Positions 15,749 to 24,280 of a DNA stretch of 43,271 nucleotides are shown here, one piece after another. A program made the position numbers and the translations under genes. Source of the stretch: Flavobacteriaceae bacterium (GTDB lineage Bacteria; Bacteroidota; Bacteroidia; Flavobacteriales; Flavobacteriaceae); NCBI GenBank assembly GCA_027081505.1, contig JALWKK010000075.1, forward strand, positions 1 to 43,271, read 5' to 3'. Position 1 is the stretch's first letter; each line of letters starts with the position of its first letter. Below the pieces are notes generated by a model. It saw only the letters and a program-made list of their open reading frames with translations, had not been told where the DNA came from and ran no database searches.

Positions 15749-18649
15749 ATGAAAAACTTTTACTTATTATCAGTAGTTGCATTCCTTATTAGTACAATAA
15801 GTTTTGCACAAACAGACGGAATAAATTACCAAGCGGTAATTTTAAATCCCAAAGCACAAGAGCTTCCAGGTGTAGATGCTACAAATAACATCTTACCTAA
15901 TCACGAGATTAGTATCCAATTTACTATTTTAAACAATGCAGGTGGTATTGACTATCAAGAAATTCAAAAAACCTCAACCGATGCCTACGGAATGATTAAC
16001 CTCTTTATTGGAGAGGGAACCCAAACCGGAAGTAACTCTTTTAGCGAAATAAACTGGGACGGAAGTCCTAAAAATCTTCAAGTAGACATCGATTTTAACG
16101 GAGGCTCTAATTTTGAACCCTTAGGAAACCAAAAACTCACCTTCATACCTTATGCCTACCATCGAAACATTAATGCTACCGGTGATTTAAACGTAGAAGG
16201 CGAATCTAATTTTAATGGTGATTTTATTTTAGAAGGTATTTTAACCCTCAATAATGATTTAATTGTTACCGGAAACAGTACTTTTAATGGCGATACGCAA
16301 ATTACCGGAAACTTAGGTGTTCAAGGAAAAACCACATTAGATAGTGATTTAAATGTTACCGGAAACACAACCTTAAACAGCACGCTGGATGTAACAAACG
16401 GAAGCCCCTCTAACCTTTCGGGAGATCTGAATGTAACTGGCTCTACAAACCTTCAAAACGAACTTAATGTTGAAGGACAAACCACGATTAATAACAATAT
16501 TTTTGTATCGCAAAATGCTATTATTAACGGAAATGTAACCGTAGATGGAGAAACCAATCTCAACAACCCGTTAAACGTAAACAACCAAAAACCAACAAAC
16601 CTTTCCGGAACACTTACCGTAGAAGGATTAACAACTTTTAATAATGGTTTGGTTATCGAAGGCGAAACTATTATAAACAATAATTTAATAGTTGCCGGTA
16701 ACGAACTAATTCAAGGTGACTCTGAGGTGGAAGGAGATGCAACTGTTGGGCAAAATCTCGTAGTACATGGCATTACCAGCCTTCACGATGTATTAAAGGT
16801 AGATAATAACAGTGCTACTTTTTTAACCGGAACACTACGAGTAGACCAATTAACAGACTTAAACAATGGTCTTAATGTAAATAACAACAGCACCTCTAAC
16901 CTCACAGGTGTTTTGAATGTTGAAGGTATTTCAAACCTGAACAATACGTTAAATGTTCAAGGAGTTACCAATTTGGAAAGCGAACTGAATGTAAACAATG
17001 CAAGTATAACCAATTTATCCGGTGAGCTTAAAGTTGAAGGTATTTCAAACCTGAACAATGCGTTAAATGTTCAAGGCGTTACCAATTTGGAAAGCGAACT
17101 AAATGTAAACAACGCAAGTATAACCAATTTATCCGGTGAGCTTAAAGTTGAAGGTATTTCAAACCTGAACAATGCGTTAAATGTTAAAGGAGTCACCAAT
17201 TTGGAAAGTGAACTGAATGTAAACAACGCAAGTGTTACAAATCTATCGGGAGAATTAAATGTAGATGGAATTACAAAATTAAATAATGAGTTGGAAGTAA
17301 CGGGGAAATCTACTTTTACAGATTCACTTAAGGTAAACGGAAACACCATATTAGCAAATTTGGTTGTAAAAGGAAGCAATGAAGTAGGCGGTACCAATGC
17401 AGATCATATTGCATTATTTGAAAACACCAGTACGTCTAATCAAGCAGACGGTATTGCCATACGTATTCATGGAAATGCAAGTGGGAAGTTAGGTTTTAGA
17501 AACCGTTTTATAACTTTCTACGGAAGCGCAAATGGTGGAGATTATATGGCTGGGCGCATAGAAAGCTATGATTTATTAGCAGGAGATTTATGGGAGAGCT
17601 TCCCGATTCCGGACTTTGCCAATCTTATAAACGTGTTTGATTTTTCGCAGGTGTTAGAATGGACACCTCCGTCACTAACATTTAATGGAGGAACCTTGCC
17701 TTCTGCCGATTTTTATCCGGGAGTATTACCTTGGGTAGTAGAAGGGGACCCGGGTACTGTTGATGATTCTGGTTGTGAGGGAAGTAACAGCACAGAAACT
17801 GAAATTTGTGTTCCGGGTATTTTTGAATTAAACTTTAAATATGGTACGCTACCAAGTTTAGATTTTAATCCAGGTTCATTGCCTTCAGCTAATTTTGATA
17901 TAGGAAATTTAAACCTAAACTTTGACGGCTTTTTTAACCCCACTGCAGCAGCTACAGCTCAAAATAATATTACAGCAATGGCAGCTTGGGGAATGCGTAA
18001 CGGAAGCCCCGGATATATCCCAACAGGACCCTGGTCCTTAGCATTGGCTCCTCTTGTAATAGCAGCAAAACAAGTTGCCAGAGACCAAGGTGTTATTTAT
18101 GGTTCAAAAGGTGCCGACTATGCCGAGTGGCTTGAAAAAGAAAACCCCGAAGAAAAATATATGTTTGGCGAAGTTGTAGGCGTAAAAGGCGGAAAAATTT
18201 CGCGAAATACTACTGATGCAGACCAAGTTATGTCTATCTCATTAGCTCCTATTGTACTCGGTAATATGCCCGATGAAAACCGAAAAGATGCTTTTGAAAA
18301 AGTTGGGTTTATGGGGCAAGTGCCCGTGCTTACACTAGGCGATGTTGAAGTTGGCGATTTTATTGTAGCTTCAGGTTATAACGACGGATACGCCAAAGCC
18401 ATATCGCCCGAAAACATAACATTGCAAGATTTAAAACAAGTAATAGGGAAAGCTTGGTCTTCTTCAAACGGACAAAAAGCAAGTATTATTAACGTGTCTG
18501 TTGGTCTTAAAACAAACGAATGGGTTGAAATACTCCAACAACAAGATGCAAAAATTAAACAATTAGAATCTCAGGTGAAAAAAATCAATTCACTTCAAAA
18601 ACAAATAGAACATATTGAAGCTAAACTGCAAAAGCTTGACATTAATTAA
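15749..18649 (+). CDS. Giant surface stalk/fibre protein with 38-residue repeats and chaperone-like C-terminus
   Basis: The 966-residue protein has a signal peptide (MKNFYLLSVVAFLISTISFA). Its N-terminal module (INYQAVILNPKAQEL ... LTFIPYAYHR, about 25-133) is common to large Bacteroidota fibre-like proteins. Residues about 140-530 are a beta-solenoid-like stalk of short repeats (LNVEG.TNLNNTL, ESELNVNNASITNLSGEL); three copies of a 38-residue unit are almost identical. A proline/glycine region (GTLPSADFYPG, GSLPSANFDIG; about 640-735) follows. The C-terminal domain from Asp790 (GADYAEWLEKENPEEKY ... GKISRNTTDADQVMSIS) resembles the G2-type intramolecular chaperone domain of phage appendages. 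The protein ends in a coiled coil (VKKINSLQKQIEHIEAKLQKL) that could trimerise it. Unlike its neighbour it has no T9SS domain, so its export route is unclear. Confidence 0.8.
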   Translation: MKNFYLLSVVAFLISTISFAQTDGINYQAVILNPKAQELPGVDATNNILPNHEISIQFTILNNAGGIDYQEIQKTSTDAYGMINLFIGEGTQTGSNSFSEINWDGSPKNLQVDIDFNGGSNFEPLGNQKLTFIPYAYHRNINATGDLNVEGESNFNGDFILEGILTLNNDLIVTGNSTFNGDTQITGNLGVQGKTTLDSDLNVTGNTTLNSTLDVTNGSPSNLSGDLNVTGSTNLQNELNVEGQTTINNNIFVSQNAIINGNVTVDGETNLNNPLNVNNQKPTNLSGTLTVEGLTTFNNGLVIEGETIINNNLIVAGNELIQGDSEVEGDATVGQNLVVHGITSLHDVLKVDNNSATFLTGTLRVDQLTDLNNGLNVNNNSTSNLTGVLNVEGISNLNNTLNVQGVTNLESELNVNNASITNLSGELKVEGISNLNNALNVQGVTNLESELNVNNASITNLSGELKVEGISNLNNALNVKGVTNLESELNVNNASVTNLSGELNVDGITKLNNELEVTGKSTFTDSLKVNGNTILANLVVKGSNEVGGTNADHIALFENTSTSNQADGIAIRIHGNASGKLGFRNRFITFYGSANGGDYMAGRIESYDLLAGDLWESFPIPDFANLINVFDFSQVLEWTPPSLTFNGGTLPSADFYPGVLPWVVEGDPGTVDDSGCEGSNSTETEICVPGIFELNFKYGTLPSLDFNPGSLPSANFDIGNLNLNFDGFFNPTAAATAQNNITAMAAWGMRNGSPGYIPTGPWSLALAPLVIAAKQVARDQGVIYGSKGADYAEWLEKENPEEKYMFGEVVGVKGGKISRNTTDADQVMSISLAPIVLGNMPDENRKDAFEKVGFMGQVPVLTLGDVEVGDFIVASGYNDGYAKAISPENITLQDLKQVIGKAWSSSNGQKASIINVSVGLKTNEWVEILQQQDAKIKQLESQVKKINSLQKQIEHIEAKLQKLDIN
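16919..17260 (+). repeat. Three tandem 114-bp coding repeats
   Basis: Near-identical 114-bp units begin at 16919, 17033 and 17147. Each encodes 38 residues (VEGISNLNN.LNV.GVTNL + ESELNVNNAS.TNLSGEL). The low divergence, compared with the older degenerate repeats before them, points to recent duplication. Slippage or recombination here could change stalk length in 38-residue steps. Confidence 0.9.
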
Positions 18650-18674
18650 ACCTAACCAACCTTGTTTCAATTTT

Positions 18675-18711
18675 TAAAACCTTCTTGATGAATTTCAAGA
18701 AGGTTTTTTTT
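18675..18711 (+). terminator. Strong rho-independent terminator closing the fibre operon
   Basis: AAAACCTTCTTGA pairs with TCAAGAAGGTTTT (13-bp stem, 6-base loop, 18676-18707), and a T-run follows. It lies 26 bases after the stalk gene stop and is the clearest terminator in the window. Confidence 0.92.
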
Positions 18712-18742
18712 ATAATTAAATCAAAATTTAAAGATAATGCCA

Positions 18743-18750
18743 TATCTTTG
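18743..18750 (+). promoter_or_regulatory. -7 promoter box TATCTTTG for the Mrp-NFU operon
   Basis: TATCTTTG matches TAnnTTTG. It lies just after the operon terminator and about 80 bases before the Mrp ATG, leaving an AT-rich leader. Confidence 0.6.
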
Positions 18751-18829
18751 TACTTTAGAATAAATCTAAATTAATTATCTAACAACCAACCGTACTAATT
18801 AATATAGTAGATAATTAAAATAAAACCGT

Positions 18830-19969
18830 ATGAAAATTAAAAAAGAAGACATCCTAAAAGCATTGGAAACCATTACCGTTGCCGGTGAAGGTAAAAATAT
18901 GATAGAAAGCGGTGTAATAAAAAATGTAATCACTTTTGCAGATGAAGTAATTGTAGATGTGGTGCTTACTACACCTGCACTTCATATTAAAAAACGTGCA
19001 GAGGAAGATATTATTAAAACCATAAAAGAAAAAGTTTCTTCCAATGCGAAAGTTATAGTAAACATAAAAGTAGAAACACCGCCACAATCTCAAAACCCTA
19101 ACCTTATAAAAGGAAAACCGCTTCCCGGAATTAAAAATATTATTGCAGTAGCTTCCGGAAAAGGAGGAGTAGGAAAATCTACCGTAACGGCAAACTTGGC
19201 TGTTTCATTATCTAAAATGGGTTTTAAAGTAGGTGTTTTAGATGCCGATGTGTACGGTCCTTCAATCCCGATTATGTTTGATGTAGCAGAAGAAAGACCC
19301 TTGTCTGTTACTGTAAACGGAAGAAGCAAAATGAAACCCATAGAAAATTACGGTGTTAAAATTCTTTCTATCGGTTTTTTCACCAAACCCGAACAAGCGG
19401 TAATTTGGCGAGGTCCTATGGCTGCCAAAGCATTAAACCAATTAATTTTTGATGCTGCTTGGGACGATTTGGATTTTATGTTGGTTGACCTTCCTCCCGG
19501 AACAGGCGATATTCACCTCAGCATTATGCAATCTATGCCAATTACCGGTGCAGTAATTGTTAGTACTCCGCAAACGGTAGCACTTGCAGATGCTCGTAAA
19601 GGGGTCGCCATGTTTCAGCAAGAAAACATACAAGTCCCCGTTTTAGGAATAATTGAAAATATGGCATATTTTACACCTCAAGAATTACCCGACAACAAAT
19701 ATTATATTTTTGGAAAGGAAGGTGCAAAAAATTTAGCTGAAGATTTAAATGTTCCTTTTTTAGGAGAAATTCCTATTGTACAAAGTATTCGAGAAGCCGG
19801 AGATGTAGGAAGACCCGCAGCCCTGCAAGAAGATACACCAACGTCAAAAGCTTTTGAAAAAGTAACGCAAAATGTAGTAGAACAAACCGTGAGACGCAAC
19901 GAAACGCTTCCGCCTACCGAAGTTATTAAAATAACAACGATGGCAGGGTGTTCAACCGTTAAAAATTAA
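18830..19969 (+). CDS. Mrp/NBP35 family iron-sulfur carrier ATPase
   Basis: The 379-residue protein has an N-terminal MIP18-like domain (residues 1-85) fused to a P-loop ATPase. The deviant Walker A is VASGKGGVGKSTVTANLA (about 107-124), and LDADVYGPSIPIMF and LVDLPPGTGDIHL are the Mrp signatures. These proteins bind and transfer Fe-S clusters in the cytoplasm (called ApbC in Salmonella). The C-x-x-C usually found in the C-terminal half is not seen; only a single C-terminal cysteine (AGCSTV) is obvious. The NFU-domain scaffold gene follows 10 bases later, so the two form an Fe-S delivery operon. Confidence 0.92.
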   Translation: MKIKKEDILKALETITVAGEGKNMIESGVIKNVITFADEVIVDVVLTTPALHIKKRAEEDIIKTIKEKVSSNAKVIVNIKVETPPQSQNPNLIKGKPLPGIKNIIAVASGKGGVGKSTVTANLAVSLSKMGFKVGVLDADVYGPSIPIMFDVAEERPLSVTVNGRSKMKPIENYGVKILSIGFFTKPEQAVIWRGPMAAKALNQLIFDAAWDDLDFMLVDLPPGTGDIHLSIMQSMPITGAVIVSTPQTVALADARKGVAMFQQENIQVPVLGIIENMAYFTPQELPDNKYYIFGKEGAKNLAEDLNVPFLGEIPIVQSIREAGDVGRPAALQEDTPTSKAFEKVTQNVVEQTVRRNETLPPTEVIKITTMAGCSTVKN

Positions 19970-19979
19970 ACTTAAACTT

Positions 19980-20216
19980 ATGGAAAACCCCGATTTGATG
20001 GCAAAAGTTGAAAAAGCACTAGACGAAATACGTCCTTTTTTACAAAATGACGGAGGCGATATTCTTTTGCTCTCTATCGAAAATGAAAAAACAGTAAAAG
20101 TTCAACTTACCGGTGCTTGTGTAGATTGTTCGGTAAACCAAATGACCTTAAAATCGGGTGTAGAAATGACTATAAAAAAATATGCCCCGCAAATAGAAGA
20201 AGTAATTAGTGTGTGA
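19980..20216 (+). CDS. NifU-like (NFU domain) iron-sulfur scaffold protein
   Basis: The 78-residue product is a free-standing NFU domain: PFLQNDGGDILLLSI, then the cluster-ligand motif ACVDCS (Cys47 and Cys50), then TLKSGVEMTIKKYAPQIEEV. Two subunits would share a 4Fe-4S cluster through the C-x-x-C. It is cotranscribed with the Mrp ATPase gene, a sensible carrier pair. Its last 11 bases overlap the end of the convergent phosphoesterase gene. Confidence 0.93.
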   Translation: MENPDLMAKVEKALDEIRPFLQNDGGDILLLSIENEKTVKVQLTGACVDCSVNQMTLKSGVEMTIKKYAPQIEEVISV

Positions 20217-21102
20217 TATAATCGGTTAGTTTTTGAGGTCCTTCCAGTAGTTTTCTTCTCACTTTCAGGGTTCCGTCTTTATTGGTGGCAATGTGCCATT
20301 TAATAAGTGAGATGTTTCCGTTTTCAATTTCTAATCCGGTAATGCTTCTGGGATGTACGCAACTTCCATCGTTAAAAAGAGCAATTTCTCCCGGATCCGG
20401 AAAACGAGGACGGTGTGTATGACCGATAATTGTAAAGAGGTTTTTGTTGTTAACGATCCATTTTTTGGTGCGTCGCTCAACCTTGATGAGTTCTTTAAAG
20501 TTTTTTGCCGGACTGGTAGGATCGCCAATTCCGAAAATTTGTAACTGTCGCCATAAGGCACGAACCATAAACTTGTTGAATTTCCAGCCGTGATAATTCA
20601 TCCAGTCGGCTTGATGACCGTGCATCATAAGTATTTCTTGACGGGTTTCTTCGTGTTGTAAAACAATGGATTCATAGATGGTAATTCCCGGAAAAAGAGG
20701 CTCGTCCTGTCCGGTTACTTTGTTAAAATATGAGTACAAGTGCTTTTCTACAATTTTTTTATTTCTATAAACCATATCATGATTACCATACAACCTGTAA
20801 AGCCTACCTTCTTTATAAAAAAGTTTCATCAAATCAAAAATATTTTTATGAGCATAAAAGATGGTTTTAAAACTCCGGTTTTCCCATAATTCGTCCCCAT
20901 CTCCAAGTTCTAAATACGTAAATCCGTTATCGAAGTAATATTGTAATGCGTGGAAAAATGTATTTCGGTTGTTGGCAAAATCGTCTGCAAAGCTATTATC
21001 TCCTCGATGACAATCACTAAAAATTATAAATTTAGAATCGTTGTTAAAAGGAATTCGAAGTGCTTTTTTATAGGCTCTTGTAATACGTTTATTTGTAGTC
21101 AT
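20206..21102 (-). CDS. Metallophosphoesterase (calcineurin-like)
   Basis: The 298-residue protein shows all the calcineurin-type metal motifs in order: FSDCHRGD, LGDGDELWEN, YGNHDMVY, MMHGHQAD and IGHTHRP. The order and the DELWE spacing resemble UDP-2,3-diacylglucosamine hydrolases and related phosphatases, but the protein is longer than LpxH and the substrate is unknown. There is no signal peptide, so it is cytoplasmic. It is separated from the upstream cystathionine gene by 86 bases and may have its own promoter. Confidence 0.88.
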   Translation of the reverse strand: MTTNKRITRAYKKALRIPFNNDSKFIIFSDCHRGDNSFADDFANNRNTFFHALQYYFDNGFTYLELGDGDELWENRSFKTIFYAHKNIFDLMKLFYKEGRLYRLYGNHDMVYRNKKIVEKHLYSYFNKVTGQDEPLFPGITIYESIVLQHEETRQEILMMHGHQADWMNYHGWKFNKFMVRALWRQLQIFGIGDPTSPAKNFKELIKVERRTKKWIVNNKNLFTIIGHTHRPRFPDPGEIALFNDGSCVHPRSITGLEIENGNISLIKWHIATNKDGTLKVRRKLLEGPQKLTDYITH

Positions 21103-21188
21103 GCTTGTTTAAAATAGACGGTTAAATATACAAAGGAATATTTTAAACAAAATAAAATGCGTTTTCAAACCCAAAAATAGCGCCTTAA

Positions 21189-22328
21189 CTACGCAATTGC
21201 TTGTTTTAAATCGTTTATTAAATCGTTTGCGTCTTCAATACCCACACTTAAACGAATAAGTGAATCTACTACTCCTGTTTTTTCTCGCTCTTCTTTGGGA
21301 ATACTGGCATGCGTCATACTTGCAGGATGTCCGGCAAGGCTTTCTACACCACCCAAACTTTCGGCAAGAGTAAAAATTTTGAGGTTTTCTACAATTTTTA
21401 TGGCTTCGTTATAATTGTTTCCTTTAGTAACAAAAGAAAGCATTCCGCCAAAATCTCTCATTTGCGATTTGGCAATATTATGGTTAGGATGACTTTCTAA
21501 ACCCGGCCAATATACTTTTTCAATTTTAGGATGGTTAGACAGGTATTCTGCTATTTTTCTTCCGTTTTCGCAATGACGTTGCATACGAACATGAAGGGTT
21601 TTAATTCCTCTAAGCACCAAAAAACTATCTTGAGGTCCACAGATAGCTCCGCTTGAATTTTGAATAAAGTATAATTTCTCTGCTAGGGCATCATCTTTTA
21701 CCACTAAGGCTCCCATGACCACATCACTGTGTCCGCCAAGGTATTTTGTAGCACTGTGCATAACAATATCGGCACCCAAATCAAGAGGTTGTTGCAAGTA
21801 GGGTGTTGCAAAGGTATTATCTACCGCTAAAAATACCTTGTGTTTTTTTGCTATTTCACCTGCCTTTTTTATGTCAATAATATTAAGCATTGGGTTGGTA
21901 GGTGTTTCAACCCAAATTAGCTTGGTATTTTTGTTTATATAATCTTCTATTCGATGGGCATTTTCCATCCCGATAAAATGAAATTTAATCCCGAATTTTT
22001 CATAAATTTTAGTAAACAAACGGTACGTTCCTCCGTATAAATCATTGGTAGAAACCACTTCGTCACCCGGATTTAAAAGTTTAATTACAGCATCTATAGC
22101 TGCTAATCCGCTTCCAAAAGCAAGTCCGTGTCTCCCGTTTTCAATACTGGCAAAAGCACGTTCTAAAGCAGCACGAGTAGGGTTGTGTGTTCTAGAATAT
22201 TCGTATCCTTTATGCCCTCCCGGTGTCGTTTGTGCATAAGTAGATGTTTGGTAAATAGGAGGCATTACAGCTCCGTAAGCCTTGTCATGTTCTTGTCCGC
22301 CGTGAATGGTTTTGGTGTTAAAATTCAT
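21189..22328 (-). CDS. Cystathionine gamma-synthase/gamma-lyase (PLP-dependent trans-sulfuration enzyme)
   Basis: The 379-residue enzyme belongs to the Cys/Met metabolism PLP family. Clear signatures are YEYSRTHNPTRAALERAFA, FGSGLAAIDAV, the loop STNDLYGGTYRLF, VETPTNPML, and HSATKYLGGHSDVVMGA, which holds the Schiff-base lysine (near residue 196). The C-terminal SLGGVESLAGHPASMTHA is the substrate-binding segment. Family members make cystathionine from an activated homoserine and cysteine, or split cystathionine; sequence alone does not decide between MetB and lyase activity. A good -7 box lies upstream (22348-22355). Confidence 0.9.
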   Translation of the reverse strand: MNFNTKTIHGGQEHDKAYGAVMPPIYQTSTYAQTTPGGHKGYEYSRTHNPTRAALERAFASIENGRHGLAFGSGLAAIDAVIKLLNPGDEVVSTNDLYGGTYRLFTKIYEKFGIKFHFIGMENAHRIEDYINKNTKLIWVETPTNPMLNIIDIKKAGEIAKKHKVFLAVDNTFATPYLQQPLDLGADIVMHSATKYLGGHSDVVMGALVVKDDALAEKLYFIQNSSGAICGPQDSFLVLRGIKTLHVRMQRHCENGRKIAEYLSNHPKIEKVYWPGLESHPNHNIAKSQMRDFGGMLSFVTKGNNYNEAIKIVENLKIFTLAESLGGVESLAGHPASMTHASIPKEEREKTGVVDSLIRLSVGIEDANDLINDLKQAIA

Positions 22329-22347
22329 GATTTTGGTTTTAAAAAAA

Positions 22348-22355
22348 CAAATGTA
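22348..22355 (-). promoter_or_regulatory. -7 promoter box TACATTTG for the cystathionine enzyme gene
   Basis: The minus strand reads TACATTTG, a full TAnnTTTG match, 20 bases upstream of the ATG at 22328. Confidence 0.6.
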
Positions 22356-22412
22356 GTGGTTTTGTTGTTTATTTTTAAATCATTCGTACTTTTAACCTGC
22401 AAAATTTTAAAG

Positions 22413-23174
22413 ATGAACAATTTTCTCTATACGGTTTCTTTTCTGCTAATTTTTGTTAGTTGTAAAAAAGACAAATCTTTAGTACCATTAACGGTTGAAA
22501 AAGAATCAAAAACCATTAACGATGCTTGTAAGCAGGACGAATGTGCCGAAATTATACTAAATTATTTAATTGCTTCGGGAAACGAAGAAGCTTCAGAAAA
22601 AGTAAATCGGACAATTGAAGATTTTATTATTCAATCTTTAAACATTTCGGAAGACAGTCTTTATGTTCCAAAAAGTATTGAAGAAGCTACTTCAAATTTT
22701 ATAAAAATTTACAAAAGAGACAAGTCTGAATATCCTGATATGGGAGTATATTTTGCCGAACTCTCGGTAAACGAAATGTATTCTTCTCCTTCTGTTCTTT
22801 CGTTAAAAAAGAATGCTTATCTTTATACTGGCGGCGCACATGGTTATGTGACAATAAGTTATTCAAATTTTGATGCGCAAACCGGAGAACCTTTAAAAAC
22901 GGATGAACTGATAAAAGATAAAAATGGATTTTTAGCTTTAGCCGAAGAAAAATTCAGAACAGAAAATGAAATTCCGGAAGGAGAGCCGATAAATGCTACC
23001 GGATTTTGGTTTGAAAACAACACTTTTTATTTACCCGAATCATGTGGAATTACACCCGAAGAACTTATTTTTGTTTACAATCGATACGAAATAGCAAGTT
23101 ATGCCGCAGGACCTATAGAATTTCGTATTCCTATTAAAGAAGCAGAACCTTTTTTACACTTGAATTTAAAATAA
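22413..23174 (+). CDS. DUF3298/RsiV-like lipoprotein
   Basis: Starting at ATG 22413 the product has 253 residues. The frame is open further upstream, but that part overlaps the divergent cystathionine gene and its promoter. The N-terminus MNNFLYTVSFLLIFVSCKKD is a lipoprotein signal with lipobox FVSC. The C-terminal half (YTGGAHGYVTISYSNFDAQTGEPL ... GPIEFRIPIKEAEPFL) matches the DUF3298 pattern found in RsiV-like proteins and often preceded by DUF4163. The protein should be anchored in the envelope; its function is unknown. The HupE-like gene follows 16 bases later. Confidence 0.82.
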   Translation: MNNFLYTVSFLLIFVSCKKDKSLVPLTVEKESKTINDACKQDECAEIILNYLIASGNEEASEKVNRTIEDFIIQSLNISEDSLYVPKSIEEATSNFIKIYKRDKSEYPDMGVYFAELSVNEMYSSPSVLSLKKNAYLYTGGAHGYVTISYSNFDAQTGEPLKTDELIKDKNGFLALAEEKFRTENEIPEGEPINATGFWFENNTFYLPESCGITPEELIFVYNRYEIASYAAGPIEFRIPIKEAEPFLHLNLK

Positions 23175-23190
23175 CTTTTTATCCCCACAA

Positions 23191-23769
23191 ATGAACGATT
23201 TTGTTTTATACCTAAAGCTAGGATTATTCCACGTGCTGGATTGGAGCGCGTTAGACCATATTTTATTTTTAACGGTTTTGGTAGTTGCTTATAATTTTTC
23301 GCACTGGAAAAGGGTGTTACTTCTTATTACACTTTTTACTATTGGGCATACTACCTCGTTAATTTTAGCTAATTATAACGTGGTTCAGGTTTCATCACGA
23401 GTGGTAGAATTTTTAATTCCGACAACCATATTAATCGGAGCGGTATATGCTATTTTTACCGCCGGAAAATCTTCGGCTCAAACAGGAATTAATATCTTGT
23501 ATTTTGTAACTTCTTTTTTTGGTCTTATTCACGGTTTTGGTTTTGCCTCGTATTATAAAATGATCCATGGAGGCACTTCACTACTTCCGCTTCTTGAATT
23601 TGCTCTGGGAGTAGAAATAGCACAAATCATTATTACACTTATCGTTTTGGTAATAGGATTTGTATTTAAAACCATTTTTAGGTTTAACAAACGCGATTGG
23701 GTATTGGTGGTTTCTTCTATTGTTGTTGGATTGGTACTTCCTATGCTGGTTAAAAATTGGAATTTTTAA
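23191..23769 (+). CDS. HupE/UreJ family membrane protein
   Basis: The 192-residue protein has six or seven membrane segments. The HupE-type motifs are HVLDWSALDHILFL near the N-terminus (His and Asp in the first helix), FTIGHTTSL, and FGLIHGFGFAS in the middle. HupE/UreJ proteins are putative nickel or cobalt permeases, but in Bacteroidota many copies are not near any nickel enzyme, and none is seen here. The gene sits between a lipoprotein gene and the dCMP deaminase gene on the same strand. Confidence 0.82.
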   Translation: MNDFVLYLKLGLFHVLDWSALDHILFLTVLVVAYNFSHWKRVLLLITLFTIGHTTSLILANYNVVQVSSRVVEFLIPTTILIGAVYAIFTAGKSSAQTGINILYFVTSFFGLIHGFGFASYYKMIHGGTSLLPLLEFALGVEIAQIIITLIVLVIGFVFKTIFRFNKRDWVLVVSSIVVGLVLPMLVKNWNF

Positions 23770-23845
23770 ACAATTTTTAACGCCTTACAATTTTGTAACT
23801 CGTTAACTTCATGGTAATTTCGCCTTTTCATAGTATTTTTATAGA

Positions 23846-24277
23846 ATGAAACCTGAAAAACAACATCTTTACGATATTGCATATCTTAAAATGGCTACCG
23901 AATGGAGTAAACTTTCGTACTGTAAACGTCGCCAAGTAGGAGCATTAATCGTGAAAGATAAAACCATTATTAGTGACGGTTATAACGGCACGCCTTCGGG
24001 TTTTGAAAATATTTGTGAAGACGATGCCGGATACACTAAGTGGTACGTGCTACACGCCGAAGCAAATGCTATTTTAAAAGTAGCTTCTTCTACTCAGTCT
24101 TGTAGAGATGCTACCTTATATATCACTATGTCTCCCTGTCAAGGGTGCAGTAAATTGATACACCAAGCCGGAATAAAACGCTTGGTCTATCACGAAGAAT
24201 ACAAGGACACTTCCGGAGTGCAATTTTTACGTAAAGCCGGAGTGGAAATTTGTCATATTCCCAATATAGCGGAATAA
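23846..24277 (+). CDS. dCMP deaminase family protein
   Basis: The 143-residue protein has the zinc-dependent cytidine/deoxycytidylate deaminase signature: HAEAN with zinc ligand His70 and catalytic Glu72, and PCQGC with ligands Cys98 and Cys101. The N-terminal KRRQVGALIVKDKTIISDGYNGTPSGF is typical of dCMP deaminases, which supply dUMP for thymidylate synthesis. ComEB-type competence proteins are the other named members. It is followed 3 bases later by the S41 peptidase gene. Confidence 0.9.
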   Translation: MKPEKQHLYDIAYLKMATEWSKLSYCKRRQVGALIVKDKTIISDGYNGTPSGFENICEDDAGYTKWYVLHAEANAILKVASSTQSCRDATLYITMSPCQGCSKLIHQAGIKRLVYHEEYKDTSGVQFLRKAGVEICHIPNIAE

Positions 24278-24280
24278 CCT

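Noticed and set aside
16453-17397. Regular repeats considered as a CRISPR array
   Set aside because: The 114-bp units are contiguous, in frame and code for a protein stalk; there are no unique spacers and no cas genes.
22185-22412. 76-codon upstream extension of the DUF3298 lipoprotein
   Set aside because: It overlaps the divergent cystathionine gene and its promoter, and the lipoprotein signal starts exactly at ATG 22413.
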